Of a stretch of DNA of 64,000 nt, positions 1 to 11,850 are shown piece after piece. Numbering within the stretch: position 1 is the stretch's first letter; every line of letters begins with the position of its first letter. The notes beneath the pieces are model-generated. The model was not told the origin of the DNA. It made no database searches and saw only the letters and a list, made by a program, of their open reading frames with translations. Origin of the DNA: Delphinus delphis (lineage: Eukaryota > Chordata > Mammalia > Artiodactyla > Delphinidae); NCBI RefSeq assembly GCF_949987515.2, contig NC_082689.1:99300957-99364956 (forward strand), given 5' to 3'. Position numbers and translations under genes: made by a program.

Positions 1-295
1 TAAATACCAAGTACTGCAAATGCTGGATTGTATGGTAAGGCTATGTGAGCTTTATAAGAAACTGAGAAACTAGCTTCCAAATTGGCTGTGCCATTTTACA
101 TTTCCACCAGCAGTGAAAGAGCATTCCTGTTGCTCAGCATCCTTGCCAGCCACTGGTATTGCCAGGTGTTGGATTTTAGCCATTCTAGTAACTATAGGGT
201 GGTATCTCCCTGTTGTTTAAATTTACATTTCCCTAATGACAATTGATATTAAGCATTTTTTCATATGCAGTCTCATGCTTATTTATACACTTGGA
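1..295 (-). mobile_element. L1 3'-end fragment, antisense
   Basis: The text reads as the reverse complement of an old mammalian L1 ORF2 end and 3' UTR. Hallmarks are 'ttccaccagcagtgaaaga', 'ggtggtatctccctgttg' and 'catttccctaatgac'. It enters from outside the window, so its full extent is unknown. About 300 bp after it (296-592) show nothing I recognise. Confidence 0.7.
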
Positions 296-592
296 GTTGG
301 AAAACAGACTCTGTGGCCAGCTGATTGACCTAGATCTAGGATGATTGGTATCTGGACATTAAATTAGCTTCCAAAGATTGCAGCTGGTGATGAGGATATG
401 TTTGAGAAGCTGGCAACAGGAAGGCATCCGAGCAGGTGAACAGTGATTGGAGCAGTTGCACCATGCTGAGTCTATAGTCAAGAATCAGGTAGGTGAGCAG
501 CAGGCATCCTTTTAGGGCTCTGTTCTGTCTCTTCCTCTTGTACCAGATCCACATCCCACCACCACCTCCTCCTTTTCCTCTTAACACCTTTA

Positions 593-2060
593 TGGAGGTA
601 TAATTGCCAGACAATAAGCGGAAGAAATAGAAATGTGCAATTTGGCAAATATTTATAATATAAATGCATATAAACCAGTGAAACCATTGCCATGATCACA
701 TAATGAATATATCCACCACTTCTAAAAATTTCCTCATGCTTTTCTATAACATCTTCTTCTTCCCTTTATCTGTTCCTCGTCACAGGCAACTACCTATTTA
801 CTTTCTGTCACTATACATTAGTTTGTATTTGCTAGAGCCTTATACAAATGGAATTATGCAATGTGTATTCTTTTTTTTTTTCCCTGGCTTCTTTTACTCA
901 GCATCATTATTTTGAGAAAATCAGCCATGTTTTGCATGTATCCGCAGTTCGTTTCTTTTATTGCTGAATAGTATTCCACTGTATGGGTCATGCTGCAATT
1001 TGTTTATCCATTTACTTGCTGATGGCTATTTGGGCTGTCTCCAGTTGGGGCTCTTCCATATAAAGCTTCATAGAAATGTTCATTTCTCTGTAAGTTCATT
1101 TGTGTGTAAGAAATGTTCATTTGTATGTAAGTCTTTATATGAATATATGCTTTCACTTCTCTTGTGTAAATACCTAGAATTGGAATGGCTGAATGATATG
1201 GTAGGTATATGTTTAAATTTTTAAGAAACTGCCAAATTGTTTTCCACAGTGATAGTAACATTTTCATCCCTGCTAGCAGTGTACAAGACTTCCTCATCTT
1301 CCACATCCTTGCAAAAGCTTAGAATAATTATCCACTCTAAATGTTAGTCATTATGATAGATGTACAGTGATATCTCATTGTGGTTATAATGTTACACATC
1401 TTTTCACGTGTTTATTTGCCATCTGTGTATCTTTTTTTAGTGAAATGTCTGTTAAGCAAACCTTTTGCCTAATTTTAAAAATTGGGTTGTTTGCTTTCTT
1501 ATTAATGAACTTTGAGAGTTCTTTACACATTCTAAACACAAGTTCTTTATCACAGATGAAGTTTTTGGCTTTTTAAAGTATTTTCTCCCAGTATGTGGCT
1601 TTTTTTTTCATTATCTTAACAGAGTCTTTTGAAGAGAGAAATTTGAACTTCTGATGAAGTCAGATTTAGCAATTTGTTCTTTTATGGATCATGCTTTCGG
1701 TTATGTATTTAAGAAATATTTGCTTAATGCACAGCCACAATATTTTCTCCTGTATTTTCTTCTAGAAGTGTTACGGTTTTAAGTTTTATAGTTAGGTACA
1801 CAGCTCATTTCAAATTAATTTTTGTATATGATGTTATATATGAAGTTAATTTTTTTGCATATAGATATTCAGTTCTAGCATCATTTGCTGAATAGACTGT
1901 CTTTTCTCCACTGAATTGCCTTTGTCAAAAATCAGTTGTCCATATTTGTGCAGATCTAATTCTAGACTATTCTGAGCCATTTATCTATCTTTATGCCAAT
2001 ACAACACTGTTTTCATTTCTAAAGCTTTATGATAAGTCTTGAAATCAGGTAGCCTTAACC
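593..2060 (-). mobile_element. L1 (L1M-type) fragment, antisense
   Basis: A long, decayed antisense L1 covering the ORF2 C-terminal region and 3' UTR. It carries 'tggaggtataattgcc' near its start, 'gaatagtattccactgtatg', 'aagaaactgccaaattgtttt', 'tctttatcacagatgaa' and 'tttgtcaaaaatcagttg'. Open frames in it are short and have stops throughout. Between 2061 and 2195 the sequence is weakly L2-like but not assignable. Confidence 0.7.
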
Positions 2061-2195
2061 CTTCAACTGTGCCCTTTTCTATGCCTCTCTTTCAGCATGG
2101 AACTCACTATATTGCCATCACTAATTGACACAACTGTTTCACCTAGTGGACCAGCAGCCCCTTATAGGCAGGAAGCATGACTTACTTGGTTTTTT

Positions 2196-2528
2196 AAAAA
2201 GTAATTAATTAATTAATTAATTTTTGGCTGCTTTGGGTCTTCGTTGCTGTGCACGGGCTTTCTCTAGTTATGGCGAGCGGGGGCTACACTTCATTGTGGT
2301 GTGAGGGCTTCTCACTGCGGTGGCTTCTCCTGTTGCGGAGCACGGGCTCTAGGCGCATGGGCTTCAGTAGTTGTGGCTCGCGGCCTCGAGAGCACAGACT
2401 CAGTCAGTAGTTGTGGCGTACGGGCTTGGTTGTTCCGCGGCATGTGGGATCTTCCTGGACCAAGGCTCGAACCTGTGTCCCCTGCGTTGGCAGGTGGATT
2501 CTTAACCACTGCACCGACAGGGAAGTCC
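2196..2528 (-). mobile_element. CHR-type SINE, long form, antisense
   Basis: Reverse complement of a tRNA-derived cetacean SINE. The T-rich/TTAA tail (2196-2222) comes first and the tRNA-like head ends in 'accgacagggaagtccc'. The long body with several 'tcagtagttgtgg' units marks the larger CHR class. Flanks 'cttacttggtttttt' and 'cttactcttttttt' look like a decayed target duplication. It abuts a second SINE. Confidence 0.85.
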
Positions 2529-2540
2529 CCTTACTCTTTT

Positions 2541-2754
2541 TTTTTTTTTTTTTTTTTTTTGCGGTACGCAGTCCTGTCACTGCTGTGGCCTCTCTCGTTG
2601 CGGAGCACAGGCTCTAGACGCGCAGGCTCAGCGGCCATGGCTCACGGGCCCAGCCACTCCGCGGCATGTGGGATCTTCCTGGACCGGGGCACGAACCCGT
2701 GTCCCCTGCATCGGCAGGCGGACTCTCAACCACTGCGCCACCAGGGAAGCCCCC
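2541..2754 (-). mobile_element. CHR-type SINE, short form, antisense
   Basis: Poly-T (to 2560), then 'gcggtacgc', the body, and the head 'accaggg aagcccc'. It is flanked by a perfect 'ccttactctttt' duplication (2529-2540 and 2755-2766), so it inserted just beside the previous SINE. An open frame runs through both SINEs but is not a gene. Confidence 0.92.
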
Positions 2755-2766
2755 CTTACTCTTTTT

Positions 2767-3365
2767 TTAAAACATGAATTAGACCATGTCACTCCCTCAC
2801 TCAACTTCCCATTGGCATCCAGTCACGCTTGCATAGGGGCAGATCAGGGGAGAGACTTATTGGCCAAAGAAAGGACTTTGGATATTTTATTTTAGTTATT
2901 TTTCTGTCTCTTTAATTTCAGTCACTACCACTCCCCAGTCATACTGGTCTCTTTGCTTCTACTCCACATACAGGAAGCACATTTTCATCTTGTGGACTTT
3001 GCACTCCCCTCCCCGCTGCCTGGAAAGCTCTTCCTCTGAGAGACACATGACTTGCCCCTTCTTTTCACTGAGGTCTCTGCTCACATGTACCCACAGAGCC
3101 AAGGCCTTTCCTGACTGCTTTGTCTGGAATGCCTTTTCTGTCATCTCTATGCATCCACCCTGATTTGGTTTTCTTCAGAGTGCTCTCCTCTGTCTGACAT
3201 GATACGTCTTAGTACATAGTTTCTTTGCAGTTTATTTCCTTCCCTAGAGAGTGAGACCTCTGTGAGAGAAAGACTTTGGTCTGCTTTCTTCCCGGTTGTT
3301 TTCTTTTTTCCGTGTTCAGCATCGGGGATGGTGACTGGCACATTGTGGATACTTAAAAAATAAAT
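2767..3365 (+). mobile_element. LINE L2, sense, 3' part
   Basis: Follows the L2 3' order: 'accatgtcactccctcactc', 'ctgcctggaaagctcttcc', 'gaggtctctgctcacatgt', a 'gagagtgagacctctgtgag' block, and an end like 'gtgactggcacattgtgg'. Strongly diverged, as expected for this old family. Positions 3366-3680 hold no recognised element. Confidence 0.7.
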
Positions 3366-3680
3366 CTTTGTAACTCATTTCTTACTGAAGTAGCTGGTGG
3401 ATAGGAAAGTGTCTGGAGGAAGGTTAACATAGCAAGTCAGACTGCTATTCTTAGAAGGGTTTGCTTGCAGGGTTGGCCCTTGGCTGGCATCTGGGAACTT
3501 GGATTTCAGGTGAGCTCCCACCACTCCTAGAACTGACCAGAGTGACTCAGGCTGTCTAAACTGTTTGTACAAACAACGTGGTTTATGCCGAGCGCCTACT
3601 TTCCTTTGAGGAAGGAAAATCGAAATGGTATTGCTAAGAGCGCTTTCTAAAGTGGAGCGAGGGGGCGATTGAGGAAGTGT

Positions 3681-4095
3681 GACTTACGCATGTTGTGTCC
3701 GCCTGGCTGCAATCTGATCTTTTGACCACTTATTGTCCTAACAAAGGCACTTAGTGTCCAGAGCATCTGCCAGAAACTCAAGATACTTATTGAATCCTTA
3801 CCCTAAAATAACTTGTGACAGCCTATCTAGTATTTGGACCCTTATCTTAAAATAACTCATGATTCCTTAAGGACAAACATTTCCTGACTCATGTCAGAGT
3901 CAATCACAGTTCTTGCCAGGCAACTTTAACAACCTGGTGACTTCTGTCTTTGAAGGCCCCTGACTCCTTCTCTTTCCTGAAACACTCTTTTGGTTTTATC
4001 AGAATCTTGTGTCTCCCAAATTGTAATTGTTAAGACCCCAGATAAACTCTTTTCTTATTTGCAGCCTTCTGTTTCATTCTTTTTTTGGTTGACAC
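3681..4095 (+). mobile_element. possible old LTR
   Basis: The right part ('gataaactcttttcttattt', then 'gcagccttctgtttc', then a T-run and 'ggttgaca') resembles the R/U5 end of a mammalian ERV LTR. Two related units with 'aaaataactYRtga' lie upstream (about 3805 and 3850). I see no clear 5' boundary or target duplication, and the family is not recognised. Positions 4096-4450 hold nothing I can assign. Confidence 0.35.
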
Positions 4096-4458
4096 CGTCT
4101 GGGATTTTGATACAAGCTACTCGGAGAGTGCCTGTGTGACCAGCCCCCAGTAAAGCCCTGGACACCGAGGCTCAAATAATTTTCCTTGTAGAGGACATTT
4201 CACATGTGTTGTTGTAATTTGATGCTGAAAGAATTAGGCACATCCTGTGTGACTCCACAGTGGGAAGACTCTTGGGAACTTGTGTCTTGTTTCCTCTGTA
4301 CTTCACCTCATGCACCTTTTCCCTTTGCTGATTTACTTTGTATCCTTTTGCTGTTGTAAATCATAGTCATGAATATGACTATATGCTGAGTACTGTGAGA
4401 AGTTCTCCTCGTGAATCGTTGAACCTGGGGAGCCTTAGGGACTCCCAATGCAGAAAGG

Positions 4459-4665
4459 TTTTTTTTTTTTTTTTGCGGTACGCGGGCCTCTCGCTGTTGT
4501 GGCCTCTCCCGTTGCGGAGCACAGGCTCCGGACGTGCAGGCTCAGCGGCCATGGCTCACAGGCCCAGCTGCTCCGCGGCACGTGGGATCTTCCCAGACCG
4601 GGGCACGAACCCGCATCCCCTGCATCGGCAGGCGGACTCCCAACCACTGTGCCACCAGGGAAGCC
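4459..4665 (-). mobile_element. CHR-type SINE, short form, antisense
   Basis: Poly-T, 'gcggtacgcggg', full short body and head 'accagggaagcc'. Flanked by 'cagaaagg' at 4451-4458 and 4666-4673, each followed by a T-run, which is a good target duplication. Confidence 0.93.
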
Positions 4666-4673
4666 CAGAAAGG

Positions 4674-6850
4674 TTTTTTTTTTTAAAAAATGGAAATTGA
4701 ACAAATGGTCAACATGAAGGAGCCTTTTCAGCAAGAGACAAGTACCCAGTCATCGAAACTAGGGCCCAGGAGCAGCTCTGCCGTCACTGGAAGGTCTCAG
4801 GGATGCAGGTGAGACACCAATCTGAGATGATCTAAGACCCTGGAAGAGGCTGGACGTTTTTAGCAGTAATACAGTGAGCTTGGTTGCTGGTTCCAGATCC
4901 TATGTTGTTAAGAGGATTAAGAGTTCGTTCATGTAAAATGAGGGGTTCACCTTTCAGGAGCCATATGTGCTAGCTCTGTGCTAAGCACTCACAAGGGAAC
5001 TGCAAAGTTGGCTTTGCCAAGCTGCTGAGCCCTACACTGTGGATTTTGGGTCTCCACGCTCCTTCACAGAGAGGCCACGTTTGCACTGGAGCCTGAAGTG
5101 GCTGAATATCACGTAGGGACTAAGGATGCCAGCTGTGAGGCCTGGCTAGAGGGGAAGAAGCAGATGTCCGGGCAGCCACTCTTGCGGGGAGCACTGCAGA
5201 TGAACAGAAGTCTGAGTCCTTCAGGGATCTCATCCATTCTAGGAATCCGTCTGGTGATTCCTGTCTCCTCCACTGGTTCCCAGTATCAGTTGCCCCTTCC
5301 TCACACTGGGCTTCATGACTGGGCTCTTTTTCCTTCTATTGAAATTCAGATGACACATATGAAATCTTCATATAGACTGATCGAATTTTTAGCATTGCAG
5401 GAGGAGTTAGGGCTGCAAGATCCTATGTGGTGATGGAGCTGAATCAGGGAGGGGACAGCTTCCCAGTTAGATGGCTTGGGGGCCAGGGCGTCTTGGTCTC
5501 TCCAGAGTTGTTCTGTGTGGTACTCAGTAATGGCTAGTTCTCTGCTTTCTCTTTTTCTGCCCTGAGGACTGAGGAATCCTTAGGTTGAGATGGCAGAGCC
5601 ATCAGATTCAAGGATTCAGGATCACAAAGTGGCTACACGGAGGCCAGATGCCCTGGAAAAGCTTTCAGTCCAGAAACAGACTTTTGTAGGAGAAAAAAAA
5701 ACAACAACAAAATTTTGCTGTGAGATTTTGGAGTTTGTTAACCAACAGAGCTTACCCTAGCCTGACTAAAACACCTGTTGGCTCAATCTATTTTGCTTCC
5801 CATCCTTGCACCCCCAATTCACACCCCCCTCAAGCCATGCTAACTATCCTGTTACCATTCAATTGCCAAATTTTAGCCGTTTTAACCAAGCCTTCCATTA
5901 ACCCCTTTGTCATAAGGACCTAAGGAAGTGATTTTGTTATGGGGGAAGGTGAAGAGGCCACCTTTTGTTTAATTAGCATTAAAAACTTTCTAAAATCACA
6001 AATTATACTCTTCTGGTCCGATGAATGACTGAGTACTTAATTAATTCACAAAGCAGTTGTATTCCTGTGAGTCAAGCAGTCCCCAGGAATGTCAGTGTGC
6101 TACAGAAGACAGCTTTCTCTCTCTGTCATTTCCCCACATTATTGAGTCATCATCTGAATAATGAGTTGATGAATTCACATTCTCTGTCCATCATCCATCC
6201 AAAGCGGGGGGTGGGGGGGGTGGGAAGCATCATCACCTCTCTTTTAATAGTTCCTCTCTTTTAATGTCTTCTTTTTTCCGCCCACTTTTCAGGCAGCTCC
6301 TTTTCATATGCTAACAAGCATAGATTAGCTTTAATAGCCTCTCTCATTAACTGTCTGACCAGAGTAAAAATATGTCTTGAGAGACAGATTATCCTTCCAC
6401 ATGCCTCTGATAACCTCAAGACACTGTGCAGGATCTCTAGGTCTGCGACCAAACCCGAATACAAATTGCTCTTTTCGAGGTATGTGGCTCTGCTCTTAGA
6501 GTAACTATAATCTCAGCATGTCAATTTTGACATTTCAGTTAGTAGGCATTGCACATGTTTTATAAGGTAGGGAATTATTAATGGTATGGGAGGGGAGACA
6601 CAGAAATATCACCCAATGTCATTTACATCTCTTCCATCAAAAGGATGGGCAACAATCCATCATGGGAGATTTAAGTGCCCTCCTGCCAGGGGTGAAAACA
6701 GAGACAATAGGAACAGTATTAAACTAGATGACCCCTTAAGGCCCTCTTCACTTTTAGGAGCTGTAAGTGATTTCAGATAATCTCCTTATATTCGAGGAAA
6801 CCAAGACCCACTGGGGTGATAACAACCCTTGTGGTGAGGTGCGTCCAGAT
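4674..6850. other. unassigned non-coding stretch
   Basis: No exon or confident repeat. Positions 4960-5170 weakly resemble an antisense L2 ('ctctgtgctaagcactcac' and 'ggagcctgaagtggctgaa'). A G-run lies at 6205-6223. The open frame at 5098-5433 has no recognisable protein features. Confidence 0.5.
6205..6223 (+). repeat. G-rich tract, quadruplex candidate
   Basis: Runs of six, eight and three G separated by single T. The eight-G run can supply two G3 tracts, so four G3 tracts with 1-2-base loops are possible. This is a sequence-level prediction only. Confidence 0.6.
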
Positions 6851-6854
6851 TCTC

Positions 6855-6960
6855 TGTTTCCTTCAACATTTAGTGACTTGATCACCTACCATGTGCCAGG
6901 CTGGGCCTACCATGGTAGCAAACATAGTGTTCCTGACCACATAGGGCTCATGCCTAGGTT
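6855..6960 (-). mobile_element. L2 fragment, antisense
   Basis: Resembles the reverse complement of the L2 3' terminus: 'acctaccatgtgccaggct', then a 'cctgaccacatagggctca' block. Short and diverged. Confidence 0.5.
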
Positions 6961-7194
6961 TTCATTTATATCTCTCCTTACATCACAACAAATAGTTTCA
7001 AATTTAGAAGTACTTTCATTTCTAGACCATTCTTAACTCTGAGATGCAAGGATGGCCTAATATTTTCTACACCTTGGTATTCTTCCCTTAAAAATAATCA
7101 CTCCTTTAGTTTAAGCATTTCCTCTCTACCCGGTGTTATTTATCAATGCACAGTCTCTTGGGAGGGAATATATATAAAATCATTAACCTTTTAT

Positions 7195-7330
7195 TGTTAA
7201 TTGTTTTTTCATATCATTTTTATGGATGAGAAAACTGAAGCTCAGAGAGCTTAAATGACACGTCCATTTTCTGGTAAATATGTGAATTGAAATGCAGTGC
7301 ACATCTGGCTGATTCTAAAGCCCTCACCAT
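7195..7330 (-). mobile_element. MIR fragment, antisense
   Basis: Contains 'tttatggatgagaaaactga', 'agctcagagagcttaaatga' and 'ttctaaagccctcacc', the core order of an antisense MIR. Confidence 0.65.
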
Positions 7331-8179
7331 CTTCTCTATAAACTGCTGTAATGGTCTAACTCTGCACGTTCTTGGGGAATACTTTCTGGAACATCATACT
7401 AAATAGAGAATCTGCTTGTTCCCTTAACTTTTTTTCCAGGGCATTTTCTTTTTTTTTTTTTTTTTTTAGTTAACTTTGGGGAATAGGTGCAATGAAATGG
7501 TAGGGGTATTAACTTCTCTCAAGGTAGAAAAGAATGGTTTCAAGGTGAAAGGTACAGGAGAGTTGGAAGCCTAGGATTCTAAATCTGTGAGTAAGAAGGA
7601 TGACCAAAAAGGTGAGACTGTTTGTTTGAGAACTACCCACAGTGAGTGAATTCTGAATGGCATGATGTAGATTGTTGCTATGACACCAAAAAATTCCATA
7701 TTCAGTGCAATGGGATCCCCGTTTGTGTTCTTAAAAAATTAAAGCAGTTTTATGGATATTAAATGTTTAAGTGACTCCAGCAGCTAGAAAGAAAAATCAT
7801 CTTATGAATAAAACAGGCCAGCGCCTGATTGCTTGCATGAAAAGTATTTGAAAAATGTGTTTGCAGAGTTCGGGGCTTGGCAGCTTTTGTTTTATGGTGT
7901 GCAGTGATAGGAGGCAATGGATGAATGAATATATAAATGATTGTAGGCAAACTACGGAATGTAAAAATTGTGAGAGGGAAAGGAAATTTCTTCAATACAT
8001 TTTTCCTGAGCACTTATTATGAGCTCAGCAACAGGCAGGTCTTCCGGACCGTGCAGAAGTAGCCCCTGGTATGGGCTCTGGCTTCATCCTTTTTTCATAT
8101 ATTAGCTAGGATGGCATTTACGTATTTGGCTATGTATCGAATCAACCATGAGATTCTAGTGTCTTAACACAGTAGATTT
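7331..8179. other. unassigned stretch with T-run
   Basis: A T-run lies at 7449-7467 with no SINE body beside it. A short L2-like end ('gagcacttattatgagctca') is at about 8008-8030. Nothing else is recognised. Confidence 0.45.
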
Positions 8180-8725
8180 TTAAAAAATCAGGTTCATTGA
8201 GAACAAATTTATATGTGGTGAAATTCACCCTTTTTAAGTGTACAGATCAACGGGCTTTGACAAATATTTGTAGTTATATAGTCACCATTACAATTAAGAT
8301 ATAGAAAGTTTCTATCACCCTAAAAAGTTCCCTTGTGACCCTTTGGGGTTAAACCCCTCCCCCACCCAGAAACTGACAACTACTACTCCGATTTTTGTTC
8401 CTATGATTTTGCCTTCTCCAGATTATATCAATATTATATTAATGTTACTATTATATTAATTAATATTATGCTAACAGAATCATACAGCATATAGCTTTTT
8501 GTGTCTGCCTTTTTAAACTTAGCATAATGCTCTTTGAGATTCATCCACCTTTGCATGTGTCACTGATACATTTCTTTTTATAGCCAAGTAGTATTGCATT
8601 GTATGGATATGCCACAATGTATTTGTCCATTTACTAAAGAACATTTGGATTGCTCCTGTTTTTAGCTACTATGAATAAAACTTCTATAAACAGTCACATG
8701 CAGATCTTTATGTGGATAATGAAAT
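8180..8725 (-). mobile_element. L1 fragment, antisense
   Basis: Reads as an antisense L1 3' region: 'gtgaaattcacccttttta', 'tagttatatagtcaccatta', 'gagattcatccacctttgc', 'tagtattgcattgtatgga' and 'catttactaaagaacattt'. Positions 8726-9085 contain no recognised element. Confidence 0.7.
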
Positions 8726-9089
8726 AAATGTTTATTTATCATTTATGTAAGTATTTAATATGGGCTTTCACAATGGACAAACAGCTTTTCTCTCCCCCTG
8801 TTTGCTAACGTGGGAATCTAGGCATCTTTCATCTTGTGGCTCCCTAACCACCTAGGGCCTTGAACCTCTTTGTTTCCAGCCATTGGAAAGGAAGGGGACC
8901 TGCTTCTACTATTCAAGCCCAGAAAGGACGCACCTTAGTCTTGTTTCTATTTTACTGGTAAGAAGTGGACATGTGGCCACCCCAGGATGCAAGGAGCTGG
9001 GAATTTAGCCCCATGAACCACTTTATATTATGGACAGGGGTACATGGATTTTTGGTGGACCCATATCTGTTGGTAACGTAATTTATTTG

Positions 9090-9470
9090 TGCAGCAAATA
9101 TTTATTGAGAGCCCAAGCACTGAGCTAGGTGTTGGAGATAAAGCAATGACAAAACAAACGAGGAAACAAACCAAAAGCTCAAAACAAAAAAATTCAGCCC
9201 TTGGTATCTTGAGTTTACAGTCTGGTAAATTTCAGGGGATTATCTTGTTTTTATATCCTGAAAACAGTCAGTAGGAATGAAAGTGCCTAATCAGAAAGAG
9301 TGGGGTATGGAATAGATATGGTAATTATAAAATGAAGATGAAAGAAAAATCATGGCAAGTGGGTCAGAGAAGCCTCCCTGGAGGAGGTAAGATTTCATCT
9401 GAGTTCTTAAGGATGTTAGCAGTGTAGGTAGGTGGCTGGGGGTAGAGTGGGAATTTCAAAGGAGATAAAT
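9090..9470 (-). mobile_element. L2, antisense
   Basis: Starts like the reverse complement of the L2 end ('gcaaatatttattgagagcc'). Then come 'ggtgttggagataaagcaat' and 'agaagcctccctggaggagg'. The short open frame here (9089-9274) is repeat-derived. Confidence 0.65.
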
Positions 9471-10564
9471 GATCCGAGAAAGGGAATAGAAGTAGCGACA
9501 TGCCTTGGGTAGACCTTGCTGGAGGCGGGTAAAGACGTTTACCTGAATTCTCTGCTTTGTTAAGATGTCTGCATGCTGATCCTTACGCTCCACTACAAAG
9601 ATCATTTAAGTTGCTTTCTAAGGAAGTTATGTTCAGTTTGACTGTCTTAATGGCTGCTGCTCTGTTTTATTGATAGTGATTGAATGTTTTAAAATGACTG
9701 TTTTAAAGTAATTGAATACCCCATGGTGGTAAAATTTTCCATAAATTGAATAAGTAGTTCTATTGCTTAGTGGGTGTTTCCTAAATATTAATAGCATTTT
9801 TCTAAACAAATTAAGCTATCAAGAAGAAGGTTGCTTTCTTTCCTTTAACAGAGCAGTTTAGAGAGAACTATTCTGACTATAAATTAAATCAATGACTGTG
9901 TAAATCTGGAGATTTATTAGTATGGTTTATCTCATATGTCATTGTGTTATTTAGATGTAGTGCGGGACATAGAAATCTCTGATAGGTATTTCAGACAGGA
10001 CGAGATTTAACACAGGAAATTAGGTGCTTATAAAATTATTCAAATGGTGGTAGCAGCAGCAATCTGGGGTCCACTGCTGTAGCTGTGATCTGGAAGTCAG
10101 GAAACTGTTGCTTCTCTTGCAGCCAAAGCTGCCACCCCCATGACACAGCAGGTGACAAAAAGTGATCCCTTGAGTTGAGACGGTACTTGCAGCCTCTGAA
10201 GAATGCCTCCACCTTGTTTGCAGGAGTTTATCTTGCTCCTAGAGCATATATTTCATCCAGATTCTTAGATCTAAGGGAGTCTAGAAAATGTAGATTTTAG
10301 TCTGCTTGTGATTTAGAGTGAACGTAGAAGGGGCTGGGGTAACATTACTAAGCACCAACTGACAACGCTTAGTCCAATTATATTTATTTTTCTGGTTCCC
10401 TCACTTCTCCTCTGTCTTTCTTTATGTCAGCTAAAGAGAAAATTTTATATGAAAGACCATAGAAAAAGAGATACTGAAGTCATTATTATTATTGTTATTA
10501 TTATTAATTTTAAATATGAGAACTCATATTCCTATCTGATTACATTCCTATAAAAGCCAGTATT
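9471..10564. other. unassigned stretch with an unclassified repeat-like block
   Basis: Positions 10000-10240 ('gatttaacacaggaaattag', then 'ttctcttgcagccaaagctg') resemble a dispersed mammalian repeat that I cannot name. An ATT-rich simple tract lies at about 10481-10507. The rest is featureless. Confidence 0.4.
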
Positions 10565-10577
10565 AAAAGTAATAATG

Positions 10578-10729
10578 GGGCTTCCCTGGTGGCGCAGTGG
10601 TTGAGAGTCCGCCTGCCGATGCAGGGGATGCGGGTTCGTGCCCCAGTCCGGGAAGATCCCACATGCCATGGAGCGGCTGGGCCCGTGAGCCATGGCCGCT
10701 GAGCCTGCGCGTCCGGAGCCTGTGCTCCG
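10578..10729 (+). mobile_element. CHR-type SINE, 3'-truncated, with target duplication
   Basis: Intact head 'gggcttccctggtggcgcag' and body, but it stops at 'gagcctgtgctccg' with no 3' body or A-tail. It is still flanked by perfect 'aagtaataatg' (10567-10577 and 10730-10740). The missing tail with intact duplication is unusual for a SINE. Confidence 0.93.
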
Positions 10730-10740
10730 AAGTAATAATG

Positions 10741-11202
10741 ATTCTCAGTTTATCATGGGACTATTACATAGCGTCAGATATTCTGCTTCCTGGACCCAGT
10801 GGATTTCTCATGCATTGCCTTGGCTGTGCTACTCACACACATTTGTTGCATCTTCCCCAAATAATTTAAAATCAACAATTAATGAGATACAGACATTTTA
10901 CTGAAGATGTAGTTGTAAGATGGGAAAGAGGATTCATATTATATCCTATTTAATAAGACTACTTGGTAAATCACTGTGTCTTCCCATCAAAGTTCCTCTT
11001 CCCCCAGCCTGCTTCCCTCCTTCCCTGGGAACCTAGGAATACTCTCTGTTGTGTCAAGAAATGTAGCCAACACCCTCCGCTTACCTATCTCTACCACTCA
11101 GCAAAACAAAAGCTGGGCAGTTAGCAGAACTGTCACTATCAGTTGTTCCTCAAGCATGGTCTCTTGCCTGGAAGGTGGGCAAATAATAGAGGTTTCTTTT
11201 TA
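10741..11202. other. unassigned stretch
   Basis: I see no exon, RNA gene or confident repeat here. Confidence 0.4.
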
Positions 11203-11278
11203 TTGGGTTGGCCAAAAAGTTCGTTTGGTTTTTCCATATCTTACAGAAAAACCCAAACAAACTTTTTGGCCAACCAAA
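11203..11278. mobile_element. 76-bp mariner-like palindromic MITE
   Basis: Near-palindrome whose arms both read 'ttKggttggccaaaaagtt' inward from the ends, with TA dinucleotides just outside (11201-11202 and 11279-11280), as left by Tc1/mariner transposases. It resembles the MADE1-type miniature elements of mammals. There is no coding capacity. RNA from either strand could fold into a hairpin. Confidence 0.85.
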
Positions 11279-11280
11279 TA

Positions 11281-11659
11281 CCTTATACCCTAAGTGGCTT
11301 TTCAAAGCACTCATCCAACAAAATAGTATATAATAGCAAAATGCCATTCTAAGAAAATGTGTTTTCTTTCTTTTATTGTAGTTATTGTAAGACTTTTTTC
11401 CCGTAGAGCAAGGGTCCAATAGTCAACATTTTAGAGAAATTATCATAAACTATAATTAATAGTATACTAGAAATAATAATTTTATGGCATAAATCTTTTT
11501 AAAGTATAAAGTAATTAAACAAAGCAATATAAAACTAATTAAAATATGATTTAACTTACATACTGTGACATATTTATATTTAAAATTTTTCTGGTTTAAA
11601 GCACTTTTATGTCTCTGATCCTATTTCAACACTACAATAATGTTATAAATACACAAGTA
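11281..11659. other. AT-rich unassigned stretch
   Basis: Mostly AT-rich sequence without a recognised element. Confidence 0.4.
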
Positions 11660-11850
11660 TTATTATTTTTTATTGAGAAGTGTACAACATAATGATTCCA
11701 TATTTGTATATATTGCACAGTGATCACCATACAGAGTTAAAGATGTTTTTTCCTGTGATGAGAACTTGTAATATTTATTCTCTTAGCAACTTTCGAATAT
11801 TCAGTACAGTACTATTAACTATAGTTGCCATTGCTGCACAGGTCTTATTT
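11660..11850 (-). mobile_element. L1 3' UTR fragment, antisense
   Basis: 'tttttattgagaagtgtac', 'tgcacagtgatcaccataca', 'ctcttagcaactttcgaata' and 'tactattaactatagttgcc' match the antisense of a mammalian L1 3' UTR. It ends near 11850. Confidence 0.75.

Noticed and set aside
2301..2777. 158-codon open frame
   Set aside because: It crosses two adjacent SINEs and their T-run (poly-phenylalanine).
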